From Amycolatopsis coloradensis (GTDB lineage: Bacteria > Actinomycetota > Actinomycetes > Mycobacteriales > Pseudonocardiaceae), in the NCBI RefSeq assembly GCF_001953865.1, contig NZ_MQUQ01000012.1:186001-250000 (forward strand): a DNA stretch of 64,000 bases, read 5' to 3'. Each line of letters opens with the position of its first letter. The first letter of the stretch is position 1. Both the position numbers and the translations under genes were made by a program. Shown piece after piece: positions 25,978-35,664 of this stretch. The notes beneath the pieces were generated by a model. The model saw nothing but the letters and a program-made list of their open reading frames with translations, did no database searches and was not told the origin of the DNA.

Positions 25978-26836
25978 TCAGACACCCAGCGGGTGCCAGA
26001 CGGTCTTCGCCTCCAGGTACCGCCGCAGCCGAGCGATGTCGGCATCGTCGGTCCAGTCCGGCTCGGCGTCCGGCACGGTCAGGACGCGCTTTACGGTGCC
26101 TGCGGCGTCACGCGCCAGGTCGGCACGGGCCGAGGGCTCCGCGCCGGTCGGGTCGAGGGCGTTGACGTCCGCGTGCGACGCCAGCCACGAGCCCAGTTCC
26201 GACGCGCGCCCGGTCAGGATGTTCGCCACGCCGCCAGGCAGGTCGGACGTCGCGAGGACCTCCGACAGGGTGATCGCGGGCAGCGGCCGCTCCGCGCTGG
26301 AGACCACCACCGCGGTCGAGCCCGTCGCCAGTACCGGGGCCAGCACGCTCACCAGGCCCAGCAGCGACGACTGCTGCGGCGCGAGCACGCCGACGACACC
26401 GGTCGGTTCGGGGACGGTGAAGGAGAAGTACGGGCCCGCCACCGGGTTGGCCGCGCCGAGCACGGTCGCGATCTTGTCCGTCCAGCCCGCGTACCAGACC
26501 CAGCGGTCGATCGAAGCGTCCACAAGGGACTGTGCCTTCTTCGCCGCGATGCCTTCGGAAGCCGAAACCTCCGCGACGAACTGCTCGCGACGGCCTTCCA
26601 GCATCTCCGCCACCCGGTACAGCACCTGGCCGCGGTTGTACGCGGTCGCCGCCGACCAGCCGCCGAAAGCCTTGCGGGCGGCGGAAACCGCGTCGCGGAC
26701 GTCCTTGCGGGACGCGTGCGAGGCGTTCGCCAGGAACTTGCCCTTGCTGTCGGTGACCGGGTACACCCGGCCCGATTCCGAACGCGGGAACTTGCCGCCG
26801 ATGTAGAGCTTGTAGGTCTTCGCCACCGAAATACGG

Positions 26837-26844
<8 letters not shown>
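25978..26844 (-). CDS. Aldehyde dehydrogenase-like protein lacking the catalytic domain (ALDH16 second-domain type)
   Basis: A 288-aa protein aligning with the coenzyme-binding half of aldehyde dehydrogenases: LYIGGKFPRSESGRVYPVTD, KAFGGWSAATAYNRGQVLYR, GVVGVLAPQQSSLLGLVSVL and LPGGVANILTG. No catalytic Cys or following thioester-domain motifs are present, and the C-terminus ends WHPLGV. Family members are usually about 480 aa, so this is a defined partial fold rather than a decayed gene. Its ATG overlaps the end of the complete dehydrogenase by 8 nt. In ALDH16 proteins a full catalytic domain is fused to just such a non-catalytic second domain; here they appear as two adjacent polypeptides. 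Confidence 0.85.
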
Positions 26845-28270
<1,426 letters not shown>

Positions 28271-28273
28271 GGG

Positions 28274-29248
28274 TCAGTCCACCGTCACGTAGTCGGGACC
28301 GCTGTAGTGGCCGTCGGCCTGGGTGCGGCGCTGGAGCAGGAGGTCGTTGAGCAGGCTGGACGCCCCGAACCGGAACAGATCCGGCGTCAGCCACTGCTCG
28401 CCGGCGACCTCGTGCACCGCGACCAGGTACTTGATCGCGTCCTTGGTCGTCCGGATACCACCGGCGGGTTTGACGCCGCGCAGGTCACCGGTCTGGACGA
28501 ACCAGTCGCGGACGGCCTGCAGCATCACGTGGGTGACCGGCAGCGTCGCGGCGGGCGACACCTTGCCGGTGGAGGTCTTGATGAAGTCGCCGCCCGCCAG
28601 CAGCGCGAGCCAGGACGCGCGGCGCACGTTGTCGTAGGTGGCCAGCTCACCGGTTTCGAGGATGACCTTGAGGTGAGCGCTGCCACAGGCGGCCTTGATC
28701 GCCTGGATCTCCTCGAAGACCGCCATGTAGCGGCCCTCCAGGAAGGCGCCCCGGTCGATCACCATGTCGATCTCGGCGGCGCCGGCGTCGACGGCGATCT
28801 TGGTGTCGGCCAGCTTGATTTCACGGCTCGTGCGACCGGCCGGGAAGCCGGTGGCCACACTCGCGACGTGGATGCCGGTGCCGCGCAGCGCCTCGACAGC
28901 CGTCTTGACCATGTCCGGGTACACGCAGACGGCCGCCACCTGAGGGGTGTCCGGGCGATCCGGGTCCGGCCGCTTGGCCTTCGCGGCGAGCGCGCGGACC
29001 TTGCCCTGGGTGTCGGCGCCTTCGAGGGTCGTCAGGTCGACCATCGAGATGGCGGTGTCGATCGCCCAGAGCTTGGCGGCCTTCTTGATACTGCGCGTGC
29101 CGAGGCCCGCGGCCCGCTGCTCGACGCCGACCTGGTCGACACCAGGCAGCCCGTGCAGGAACCGGCGCAGGCTCGCCTCGTCGCGAGTCGCGTCCGTCAG
29201 CGGCGCCGGGGTGGCCGGCACCGCTGACGAGCTGGTCGTAGCTGTCAT
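28274..29248 (-). CDS. deoC: Deoxyribose-phosphate aldolase
   Basis: A 324-aa class I aldolase that splits deoxyribose-5-phosphate to acetaldehyde and glyceraldehyde-3-phosphate. The Schiff-base lysine is in GDFIKTSTGK. AVCVYPDMV, VATGFPAG, EIDMVIDRGAFLEG and GVKPAGGIRT follow the TIM-barrel order. The protein is longer than the ~220-250-aa bacterial form because of an N-terminal extension of about 70 residues, as in the larger DeoC group. First gene of a deoC-aldh-aldh operon. It completes the deoxynucleoside route begun by deoA and deoD. Confidence 0.94.
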   Translation of the reverse strand: MTATTSSSAVPATPAPLTDATRDEASLRRFLHGLPGVDQVGVEQRAAGLGTRSIKKAAKLWAIDTAISMVDLTTLEGADTQGKVRALAAKAKRPDPDRPDTPQVAAVCVYPDMVKTAVEALRGTGIHVASVATGFPAGRTSREIKLADTKIAVDAGAAEIDMVIDRGAFLEGRYMAVFEEIQAIKAACGSAHLKVILETGELATYDNVRRASWLALLAGGDFIKTSTGKVSPAATLPVTHVMLQAVRDWFVQTGDLRGVKPAGGIRTTKDAIKYLVAVHEVAGEQWLTPDLFRFGASSLLNDLLLQRRTQADGHYSGPDYVTVD

Positions 29249-29267
29249 ACCGGTGAGTGTAGGCGGC

Positions 29268-30428
29268 CTACAGGCTGGGCACCGGGGCCTGGGCGGCGGC
29301 GTTGACCGGGATCACCGGCGAGCAGAACTCGCTGATCATCGGCAGCTGGCGCTTCAGCTTGGCGTCCGGTGACGCGGTGAGGTCAACGGTGGCCAGCGTC
29401 GAGATGTTCTTGCCCGCGTCGTCACGGAAGCTGAGGGTGTTGAAGCCGGGCAGGTCACCGCCGTGGCCCCAGATGGTGATGTCCTCCGCGCAGATGCCCG
29501 CACTCTTGAGGTTCAGCTTCATCAGGCCGAGGCCGTACTCCATCCCGTCCGCCGGGACCGTCTTCTTCATCTGCGCGAGCAGGTCCGCGGGGAGCAGGCG
29601 GCCACCGAGCAGCGCCTCGAAGAAGCGGTTGAGGTCGGCACCCGAGGACACCACGCCGCCCGCGCCGAAGTAGCGCGAGTAGTTGTAGGTGGTGACGTCG
29701 GTGAGGCCGCGCGGGGCGTCGTACAGCTGCTCGTAGCCGCGGGCGGCCGGGCCGATCAGGAACGGGAAGTCGCGGGGGAGCGAGGTGTCGCGCAGGTGCA
29801 GCGGCCCGGTGATGCGCTCGGCCAGCACCCGTTCGAGGGGCTTCCGGGTGGTCTTCTCGACCAGCAGGCCGAGGACGTTGTAGCCGGTGTTGGAGTACGC
29901 CCAGCTCGTCCCGGGCTTGAACTGCAGCGGTTGCTTCGTGCTCAGACGGATCTGGTCGTCGCTGTCGAAGTGCTCGAACCGCTCGGTGTCGACCTCCGGC
30001 CCTGTCACCGTCGCCCAGGAGTCCTCGGGGAGCAGGTCGCGGGGGAGGCCGCTGGTGTGTTGCAGCAGCTGGCGGACGGTGATCGGTTCCGGGTACGGCA
30101 GCAGGCCGGGCAGGTAGCGCTGGACGGGCTCGTCGAGTCCGACGTGCTTCTCGCCCGCGAGTTGCAGGACCAAGGTCGCGACGAAGACCTTGGACACGCT
30201 CCCAACGCGCCAGCGTCCCGACGCGTCGGGTTTGCCGGGCCGCTCGATGCTCGCGACGCCGCTGACACCGCGGAAGTCATCGGCCACCGCGACCATTCCC
30301 GGGATGCCCGCGGCGACCGCCACGTCCATCGCGGTCTGGCGCGGATCGGTCTTCCCGGCGGCCGCCGCAGGAAGGGCGGTGACGGAAAGCAGTGCGGCAC
30401 AAGCGATCGCGACGAAACTTCGGCGCAT
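29268..30428 (-). CDS. Secreted serine hydrolase (beta-lactamase/DD-peptidase family)
   Basis: A 386-aa class C beta-lactamase-type serine hydrolase. The Sec signal peptide MRRSFVAIACAALLSVTALP ends at AAAAG. The catalytic SxxK is SVSK (residues ~78-81), the YxN motif is YSN in SWAYSNTGYNVLG, and the third motif is HGG in IWGHGGDLPGF. The family includes DD-carboxypeptidases, esterases and penicillin-binding proteins, so the substrate is not settled; a peptidoglycan-related role outside the membrane is most likely. It stands between deoC and a DUF1707 gene on the same strand. Confidence 0.9.
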   Translation of the reverse strand: MRRSFVAIACAALLSVTALPAAAAGKTDPRQTAMDVAVAAGIPGMVAVADDFRGVSGVASIERPGKPDASGRWRVGSVSKVFVATLVLQLAGEKHVGLDEPVQRYLPGLLPYPEPITVRQLLQHTSGLPRDLLPEDSWATVTGPEVDTERFEHFDSDDQIRLSTKQPLQFKPGTSWAYSNTGYNVLGLLVEKTTRKPLERVLAERITGPLHLRDTSLPRDFPFLIGPAARGYEQLYDAPRGLTDVTTYNYSRYFGAGGVVSSGADLNRFFEALLGGRLLPADLLAQMKKTVPADGMEYGLGLMKLNLKSAGICAEDITIWGHGGDLPGFNTLSFRDDAGKNISTLATVDLTASPDAKLKRQLPMISEFCSPVIPVNAAAQAPVPSL

Positions 30429-30450
30429 CAGACGGTCCCCCCGGTTCGGT

Positions 30451-31095
30451 TCAGCCTTCTAGCTCAGGTACATCCTTCTTACGTGGCTTCCGCTTCACGA
30501 CGACGGCGCCCCAGAACGCCAACCCGGTGATCTTGACCGTCGGCGCGGTCGGTGGCGCGGCGGGAGTCCCGGCGCGGTCCTCCAGCTCGAACGCCCCCAT
30601 GAAGCCGATTCCGGTGACGTCCACGTTGATGTCGTCGGGCACGATGATGTCGATCCCGCCCATGATCGCGACCGCGGTGATCGTCGTGTTCTTCTCGGCG
30701 AAGCGCGCGTGCCGCAGGTCGATGTCGGTGCCGCCCCAGAACGCGAAACTGTTGTGCTGCGGCGGGACGACCCAGCTGCCCTTGCGGGACGCGCCGGACA
30801 TGACGGCGATCGAGGCGCCGGAGCCCGGATGCCCGCCGATGCGGTCGTCGGGCAGGCCGAGCGCGCGCGACGTCGCGGGCTGGATCGCCGAACTGGTCCG
30901 CGGCAGGTCCGCGGTGACCGGTTCGAGATCGCCGACGGTCTTGGCCGCGTAGACGACGGTGAGCCGTTCTTCCAGCTCGTTGATGGTGATGCGGCCCTCG
31001 GACATCGCCGCGTGCAGCACCTGCGCGACCTGTTCGCGGTCGGCGTCGGAGATGCGCATCTGTTCGGGTCCCGGCAGGGCAGGCTCTTCGCTCAC
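30451..31095 (-). CDS. DUF1707 / LiaF-like domain protein
   Basis: A 214-aa protein. The N-terminal DUF1707 (SHOCT-like) module is MRISDADREQVAQVLHAAMS followed by EGRITINELEERLTVVY. The C-terminal half is a beta-rich cell-wall-active antibiotic response (LiaF C-terminal) fold: NSFAFWGGTDIDLRHARF, VAIMGGIDIIVPDDINVDV and GLAFWGAVVVKRKP. There is no membrane helix between the modules, unlike many relatives. These proteins are common in actinobacteria and poorly understood, with suspected envelope-stress roles. Start at ATG 31095. Confidence 0.85.
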   Translation of the reverse strand: MSEEPALPGPEQMRISDADREQVAQVLHAAMSEGRITINELEERLTVVYAAKTVGDLEPVTADLPRTSSAIQPATSRALGLPDDRIGGHPGSGASIAVMSGASRKGSWVVPPQHNSFAFWGGTDIDLRHARFAEKNTTITAVAIMGGIDIIVPDDINVDVTGIGFMGAFELEDRAGTPAAPPTAPTVKITGLAFWGAVVVKRKPRKKDVPELEG

Positions 31096-31164
31096 GTGCG
31101 GGAGCCTAGCGCTGCGGAGAGGGCTGAGCGTCCATCTTCCGGCCGACAGTGGGATCCTGCCGTG

Positions 31165-31605
31165 ATGGGGAACTCACTACCTGGCGCGATCGCGCTGCCG
31201 GACGGCGTCGAGATTCGAGGACGAGGCCTGGGGCGTCCCTGGCCAGAGGGGCCTGCGCCGGATTTCGGGCTGTATCTGGGTGGCGCGAAGCTGCGCCGGA
31301 AGCACGACCACAGGCTGGACTGGGAGCACGAGTGGATCCGCTGGCCCGACTTCCTGCTGCCGACCGACTGGGCGGGGGCGCGGCGGCAGATCGTCGCCCT
31401 GCACGGGCGGGCCGCGGCGGGAGAGGACGTCGAGGTGGCCTGTCACGGCGGGGTCGGGCGGACCGGCACGGTGCTGTCCTGTCTGGCGACGCTTTCCGGG
31501 CTGACCGCCGACGAAGCCGTGGCGTGGGCGCGGGCGAACCATCACCAGCGTTCGGTGGAGACGCCCTGGCAGCGCCGCTGGGTCGGCTGGTTCGCGCGGC
31601 AGTAA
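31165..31605 (+). CDS. Tyrosine/dual-specificity-type protein phosphatase
   Basis: A 146-aa cytoplasmic protein with the phosphatase P-loop CHGGVGRTG (Cys-x5-Arg, residues ~99-107) preceded by a hydrophobic strand EDVEVA. A downstream QRRWVGWF helix closes the domain. The upstream acid loop could be formed by PDFLLPTDW. Similar small phosphatases act on proteins or phosphoinositides; a substrate cannot be named. The ATG at 31165 (or GTG at 31162) is used because the open frame upstream overlaps the divergent DUF1707 gene. It ends 10 nt before upp and may share its transcript. Confidence 0.8.
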   Translation: MGNSLPGAIALPDGVEIRGRGLGRPWPEGPAPDFGLYLGGAKLRRKHDHRLDWEHEWIRWPDFLLPTDWAGARRQIVALHGRAAAGEDVEVACHGGVGRTGTVLSCLATLSGLTADEAVAWARANHHQRSVETPWQRRWVGWFARQ

Positions 31606-31615
31606 ATTGACCCGC

Positions 31616-32239
31616 ATGGATGTGCACGTCGTTGATCACCCACTGGCCAAGGCCAGGCTCTCCACCATGCGTGACGCGCGCACCGACAGCGCCGCCTTCC
31701 GGGCGGCGCTGCACGAACTGACCGTCATGCTGGTCTACGAAGCCACCCGGGACTTGCCCGTGCGCATCGACCGGATCCACACGCCGGTGGCGCGCACCGA
31801 CGGCTACACGCTGGCGAGCCCGCCGCTGCTCGTGCCGGTGCTGCGGGCCGGGCTGGGGATGGCGGACCAGGCGCACAAGCTGATCCCCGACGCCCAGATG
31901 GGCTTCGTCGGGCTCGCCCGCGACGAGGAGACGCTCAAACCGACGCCGTACCTGGAGTCGCTGCCCGAATCGCTCGCCGACCGGCCGGTGCTGGTGCTCG
32001 ACCCGATGCTGGCGACCGGCGGCTCGATGGAGTACACGATCCGGCTGCTCACCGACCGGGGCGCCACCGACGTCACCGCGATCTGCGCGCTGGCGGCGCC
32101 CGAGGGGATCGAGCACCTCGGGAAGACCGGGCTGCCGGTGCGGGTGGTGACCGCGAGCATCGACGAGCGGCTCAACGACTCCGGGTTCATCGTGCCCGGT
32201 CTCGGGGACGCGGGTGACCGGCAATACGGCGCCGTCTGA
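31616..32239 (+). CDS. upp: Uracil phosphoribosyltransferase
   Basis: A 207-aa enzyme joining uracil and PRPP to make UMP. The N-terminus MDVHVVDHPLAKARLSTMRD is characteristic. The PRPP-binding loop is LDPMLATGGS, and the uracil loop region is ICALAAPEGIEHL plus GDAGDRQYG near the C-terminus. It recovers the uracil released by deoA- or cdd-dependent breakdown in the same window. The ATG at 31616 lies 10 nt after the phosphatase stop. Its position between the acidic protein and the phosphomutase matches mycobacterial upp. Confidence 0.97.
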   Translation: MDVHVVDHPLAKARLSTMRDARTDSAAFRAALHELTVMLVYEATRDLPVRIDRIHTPVARTDGYTLASPPLLVPVLRAGLGMADQAHKLIPDAQMGFVGLARDEETLKPTPYLESLPESLADRPVLVLDPMLATGGSMEYTIRLLTDRGATDVTAICALAAPEGIEHLGKTGLPVRVVTASIDERLNDSGFIVPGLGDAGDRQYGAV

Positions 32240-32246
32240 CGTCACC

Positions 32247-32520
32247 CCGGATCGCGGTCAGCCCGCTAAACGCGATCCGGCGGACGGGGGCCTTCGCGGA
32301 GCTAGGCGCAAGGATGGCGGTCTTCATGTACTTGCGCTGGGGCGCGGCCAGCGCGTCGCGTTTAGCGGGCTAAACGCGATCCGCGCTCGACGGCCGAGGT
32401 CGGGAGGTCGTGTAGGCCTCCTTCTTATCCTGAAGGTAGGCAAGGAGGCCTTCATGACCCGGCGGAGTCGCGCCGCCCACCGCCCCGAGGCGTCGCGTTT
32501 AGCCCGCTAAACGCGATCCG
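32247..32520. repeat. Repeat-rich spacer with three GTTTAGC palindromes and two GAAGGCC hairpins
   Basis: The gap after upp holds no gene. GCTAAACGC-type palindromes occur at 32247-32280 (two mismatched pairs), 32355-32382 and 32491-32520. Between them are degraded relatives of the GAAGGCCCCCTTC hairpin, at about 32287-32333 and 32411-32455. The last palindrome abuts the stop of the convergent TetR gene. It is the densest accumulation of this palindrome in the window. Confidence 0.8.
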
Positions 32521-32521
32521 G

Positions 32522-33115
32522 TCACCGGCGCAGCCAGCCCGAGGCGTTCGCCCGCAGCGCCGTTTCGTAAGCGGGGCTCACGGTGTACGCGTCCGGCAGG
32601 TTCCCGTTCAGCTCCAGCGACACGAGGCCGTGCACGGTGCCCCAGCAGCTCACGACGATGACCTCGGGCGGCGCGCCGACGAAGACGCCGTCGGCGACCG
32701 CCTTGCGGATCGTCTCCTCCAGCGGCGCCATCGTGGCGCGAGCCTGCTCGGACATCTCCTCGGCAGGCTCGAAACCCGGTACCGACTTCGTGAACATGAT
32801 CGCGTAGAGGTGCGGGTCGGCCAGCGCGCTTTCCCGGTACGCGACGCCGAGACGCACGAGGTCCTCGACGGGGTCGCCGCTCAGCGTCACACCGGACATC
32901 CGGAGACCGAAGCGGCGGAAGCCCTCGGCGAAGAGGGCGCTGACCAGATCCGTCTTCCCGCCGAAGAGTGAATAGACCGCGGTGGTGGACGTGCCGACGT
33001 CGGCGGCCAGTTTGCGGAGGCTGAGGGCCTTCGGGCCGTCGGCCGAGATGAGCTCACCGGCGCGGTCCAGCAGCTTCAGCCGGAGGTTCTCGTCGTGCGT
33101 CCTGGGGCGGGGCAT
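32522..33115 (-). CDS. TetR-family transcriptional regulator
   Basis: A 197-aa regulator beginning MPRPRTHDENLRLKLLDRAG. The helix-turn-helix is SLRKLAADVGTSTTAVYSLF followed by GGKTDLVSALF. The C-terminal domain has the pattern of the WHG-type TetR C-terminal family (GTVHGLVSLELNG). The ATG at 33115 is preferred over an upstream in-frame ATG at 33145, since MPRPRTH is a common start for this group. It is divergent from the MerR/aldo-keto reductase operon with 84 nt between; it may act there or on distant genes. Confidence 0.88.
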   Translation of the reverse strand: MPRPRTHDENLRLKLLDRAGELISADGPKALSLRKLAADVGTSTTAVYSLFGGKTDLVSALFAEGFRRFGLRMSGVTLSGDPVEDLVRLGVAYRESALADPHLYAIMFTKSVPGFEPAEEMSEQARATMAPLEETIRKAVADGVFVGAPPEVIVVSCWGTVHGLVSLELNGNLPDAYTVSPAYETALRANASGWLRR

Positions 33116-33161
33116 GCGCCGAGCGTATCGCAACGCTGTTATCAATCACTCGGATTCGGAG

Positions 33162-33192
33162 TTGACCTGGAGCGCACTCCAGGTCGTACTGT
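33162..33192 (+). promoter_or_regulatory. MerR-type promoter with 19-bp spacer and 22-bp palindromic operator; leaderless start
   Basis: The -35 element TTGACC (33162-33167) and the -10 element TACTGT (33187-33192) are 19 bp apart, the over-long spacing MerR proteins act on. The spacer holds a perfect palindrome, GACCTGGAG-cgca-CTCCAGGTC (33164-33185). The MerR ATG at 33200 is only 7 nt after the -10 hexamer, so transcription should start at or beside the A of the ATG and give a leaderless mRNA. Confidence 0.75.
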
Positions 33193-33199
33193 CGTTCAC

Positions 33200-33601
33200 A
33201 TGAGCTACTCGATAGCGGAAGCCGCGCGACGTAGCGGGTTGTCCATCGACACCCTCAGGTACTACGAGCGCATCAAACTCGTCGAACCCCCGGCGCGGGA
33301 CGCCGCGGGACGCCGCGCCTACACCGACGAGGACCTCGGGTGGCTGGGGTTCCTGACCAAGCTGCGCCTGACCGGCATGCCCATCAAGCGTATGCGGGAG
33401 TACGCGTCGCTGCGCCACCACGGAGCGGCGAGCGCGGGACGGCGCAAGTCGATCCTCGTCGACCAGCGCACCTCGGTCGCCGACCGGATCGCCGAGCTGC
33501 AGGCCTGCCTCGACATCCTCGACTACAAGATCGACCACTACGACCAGGTGGAACGCAAGGTGCTCGGCACCGGAGCCACCATGGAGGGAATTTCAGCGTG
33601 A
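33200..33601 (+). CDS. MerR-family activator of an aldo/keto reductase operon
   Basis: A 133-aa MerR regulator. The N-terminal winged helix is YSIAEAARRSGLSIDTLRYY, then ERIKLVEPPARDAAGRRAYT, with LGFLTKLRLTGMPIKRMREY as second HTH part. The C-terminal dimerisation coiled coil ends DILDYKIDHYDQVER. No metal-binding cysteine set is seen, so it is more likely a drug, aldehyde or redox sensor than a metal sensor. Its GTGA overlap with the following reductase makes it the first gene of its own target operon. Confidence 0.9.
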   Translation: MSYSIAEAARRSGLSIDTLRYYERIKLVEPPARDAAGRRAYTDEDLGWLGFLTKLRLTGMPIKRMREYASLRHHGAASAGRRKSILVDQRTSVADRIAELQACLDILDYKIDHYDQVERKVLGTGATMEGISA

Positions 33602-34581
33602 TCAGCACCAGGAAGCTCGGCGCTCTGGAAGTCGGGGCGCAGGGGCTCGGCTGCATGGGGATGAGCCAGGCCTACGGCGTCCGCGACGACGACGCGGAGT
33701 CGATCGCCACCATCCACCGCGCCCTCGAACTGGGCGTGACCCTGCTCGACACGTCCAACGTGTACGCCGATGGTGAGAACGAGGAACTGGTCGGCCAGGC
33801 AATCGCGGGCAAGCGGGACCAGGTCGTGCTGGCGACCAAGTTCGGCATCATCTGGACCGAGGACGGCGGGATGGCCGCTCGTGGGGACGCGGCCTACGTC
33901 AAGAAGTGCTGCGAAGAGTCGTTGCGACGGCTGAACGTCGACCACATCGACCTCTTCTACCAGCACCGGGTCGACCCGGACACGCCGGTCGAGGAGACCT
34001 GGGGCGCGCTCTCGGAGCTGGTGGACGAGGGGAAGATCCGGTTCGCCGGGATCTCCGAGGCCAGTGCCGAGACGATCCGCCGCGCGCACGCCGTCCTCCC
34101 GGTGACGGCGCTGCAGAGCGAGTGGTCGCTGTGGACCCGCGGCATCGAGGGCGAGATCCTCTCGACCGTTCGTGAGCTGGGGATCGGCGTCGTGCCGTTC
34201 TCGCCGCTGGGCCGTGGTTTCCTCACCGGCAGCGTGACGTCGGTGAAGGACCTGCCCGCGGACGACATGCGCCACGGGCTGCCGCGGTTCGCCGAGGGCA
34301 ATTTCGAGCGCAACATGGCGATCGTCGAGGCGCTGCGCGCGTTGGCGGCGGACAAGGGCGTCACCGCCGGTCAGCTGGCGCTCGCGTGGGTCCAGGCCCA
34401 GGGCGAGGACGTCGTGCCGATCCCGGGCACCAAACGCCGCAAGTACCTCGAAGAGAACGCCGCCGCGGCGGACCTGGAACTGTCCGAAGTGGACATCGAG
34501 GCCATCGAAAAGGCCGCGCCCGCCGAGGCGATCGCCGGTGAACGTTACCCGGAGCGGCTCGCCCGCGCCGCCGGTAAGTAA
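33598..34581 (+). CDS. Aldo/keto reductase 1
   Basis: A 327-aa NADPH-dependent oxidoreductase of the AKR superfamily. The catalytic tetrad is visible: Asp and Tyr in LLDTSNVYADGENEELVG, Lys in LATKFG, His in YQHRVDPDTPVE. The cofactor loop includes PIPGTKRRKYLEEN. A GTG start at 33598 overlaps the MerR stop by 4 nt and has GGAGGG upstream. It is related along its length to the next gene and likely arose by tandem duplication. Induction by the upstream MerR suggests detoxification of a reactive carbonyl. Confidence 0.92.
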   Translation: MISTRKLGALEVGAQGLGCMGMSQAYGVRDDDAESIATIHRALELGVTLLDTSNVYADGENEELVGQAIAGKRDQVVLATKFGIIWTEDGGMAARGDAAYVKKCCEESLRRLNVDHIDLFYQHRVDPDTPVEETWGALSELVDEGKIRFAGISEASAETIRRAHAVLPVTALQSEWSLWTRGIEGEILSTVRELGIGVVPFSPLGRGFLTGSVTSVKDLPADDMRHGLPRFAEGNFERNMAIVEALRALAADKGVTAGQLALAWVQAQGEDVVPIPGTKRRKYLEENAAAADLELSEVDIEAIEKAAPAEAIAGERYPERLARAAGK

Positions 34582-34606
34582 AACCCAGAGAATCGCGGGA
34601 GAAATC

Positions 34607-35608
34607 ATGACGGGTTCCACCCTGCCCACACGCAGGCTCGGCACGCTGGAAGTCGGCGCGCAGGGGCTCGGTTGCATGGGCATGAGCGAGTTCTACGGCC
34701 AGGGTGACGACAGCGAATCGATCGCGACGATCCATCGCGCGATCGAGCTGGGGGTGACCCTGATCGACACGGCGGACATGTACGGCTTCGGCCGCAACGA
34801 GGAGCTGGTCGGCCGCGCGCTGGCCGGCAAGCGGGACGAGGTCGTGCTGGCCACCAAGTTCGGCATCGTCCGCGACGAGGCGGATCCCGGCAAACGCGGA
34901 ATCCGCGGCGACGAGTTCTATGTACGCCAACAGGTCGAAGCGTCGCTGCGGCGGCTGGACGTCGACCACATCGATCTGTACTACCAGCACCGCGTCGACC
35001 CGGACGTGCCGATCGAGGAGACCGCCGCCGCGCTGTCTTCACTGGTCGAGCAGGGAAAGGTCCGGCACATCGGGTTGTCCGAGGCCGGTCCGGAGACGAT
35101 CCGGCGGGCGCACAGCGTGCATCCGGTGACGGCGGTGCAGACGGAATGGTCGCTGTGGTCGCGCGACATCGAGCACGAGATCGCCGGAGTCTGCCGGGAG
35201 CTCGGCATCGGTCTGGTGCCGTATTCCCCGCTGGGGCGCGGTTTCCTCACCGGCCGCTTCAAGTCCAAAGAGGACTTCGCGGAAGGTGACTTCCGGCAGA
35301 CGACGCAGCCGCGCTTCGCCGAGGGCAACCTGGAGCGCAACCTGGCGATGGTCGAGGCACTGCGCGCGCTGGCCGAGGAGAAGGGCGTGACCGCCGGTCA
35401 GCTCGCCTTGGCGTGGGTGCAGGCCCAGGGCGAGGACGTCGTGCCGATCCCGGGCACCAAACGCCGCAAGTACCTCGAAGAGAACGTCGCGGCCGTCGGC
35501 CTGAAGCTGACCGCGGAGGACGTCGCCGCGATCGAGGCGGCGGTACCCGCTGACGAGGTCGCGGGGGAGCGCTACCCCGAAGCGGCCATGCGGATGCTGT
35601 CCCGCTGA
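34607..35608 (+). CDS. Aldo/keto reductase 2
   Basis: A 333-aa paralogue of the preceding gene, with Asp and Tyr in LIDTADMYGFGRNEELVG, Lys in LATKFG, and His in YQHRVDPDVPIE. It differs mainly by a short insert (DEADPGKRGIRGDEFY) in the substrate loop region, so the two enzymes may differ in specificity. A stretch of 76 nt near the 3' end (35411-35486) is identical to the first copy except for one base, far above the average between the genes. The ATG at 34607 lies 25 nt after the first copy's stop. Confidence 0.92.
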   Translation: MTGSTLPTRRLGTLEVGAQGLGCMGMSEFYGQGDDSESIATIHRAIELGVTLIDTADMYGFGRNEELVGRALAGKRDEVVLATKFGIVRDEADPGKRGIRGDEFYVRQQVEASLRRLDVDHIDLYYQHRVDPDVPIEETAAALSSLVEQGKVRHIGLSEAGPETIRRAHSVHPVTAVQTEWSLWSRDIEHEIAGVCRELGIGLVPYSPLGRGFLTGRFKSKEDFAEGDFRQTTQPRFAEGNLERNLAMVEALRALAEEKGVTAGQLALAWVQAQGEDVVPIPGTKRRKYLEENVAAVGLKLTAEDVAAIEAAVPADEVAGERYPEAAMRMLSR

Positions 35609-35612
35609 GGGA

Positions 35613-35664
35613 AGCTGAAGGGCGCTTTACCCGCCTGCGACGAAGGGTAAAGCGCCCTTTAGCT
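35613..35664. terminator. Bidirectional terminator between the reductase operon and hisS
   Basis: AGCTGAAGGGCGCTTTACCC (35613-35632) pairs with GGGTAAAGCGCCCTTTAGCT (35645-35664), 20 bp with a single G-T pair and a 12-nt loop. It lies between convergent genes and overlaps the hisS stop codon. The TTTAGCTAAACGC tail connects it in sequence to the GTTTAGC repeat family. Confidence 0.75.
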
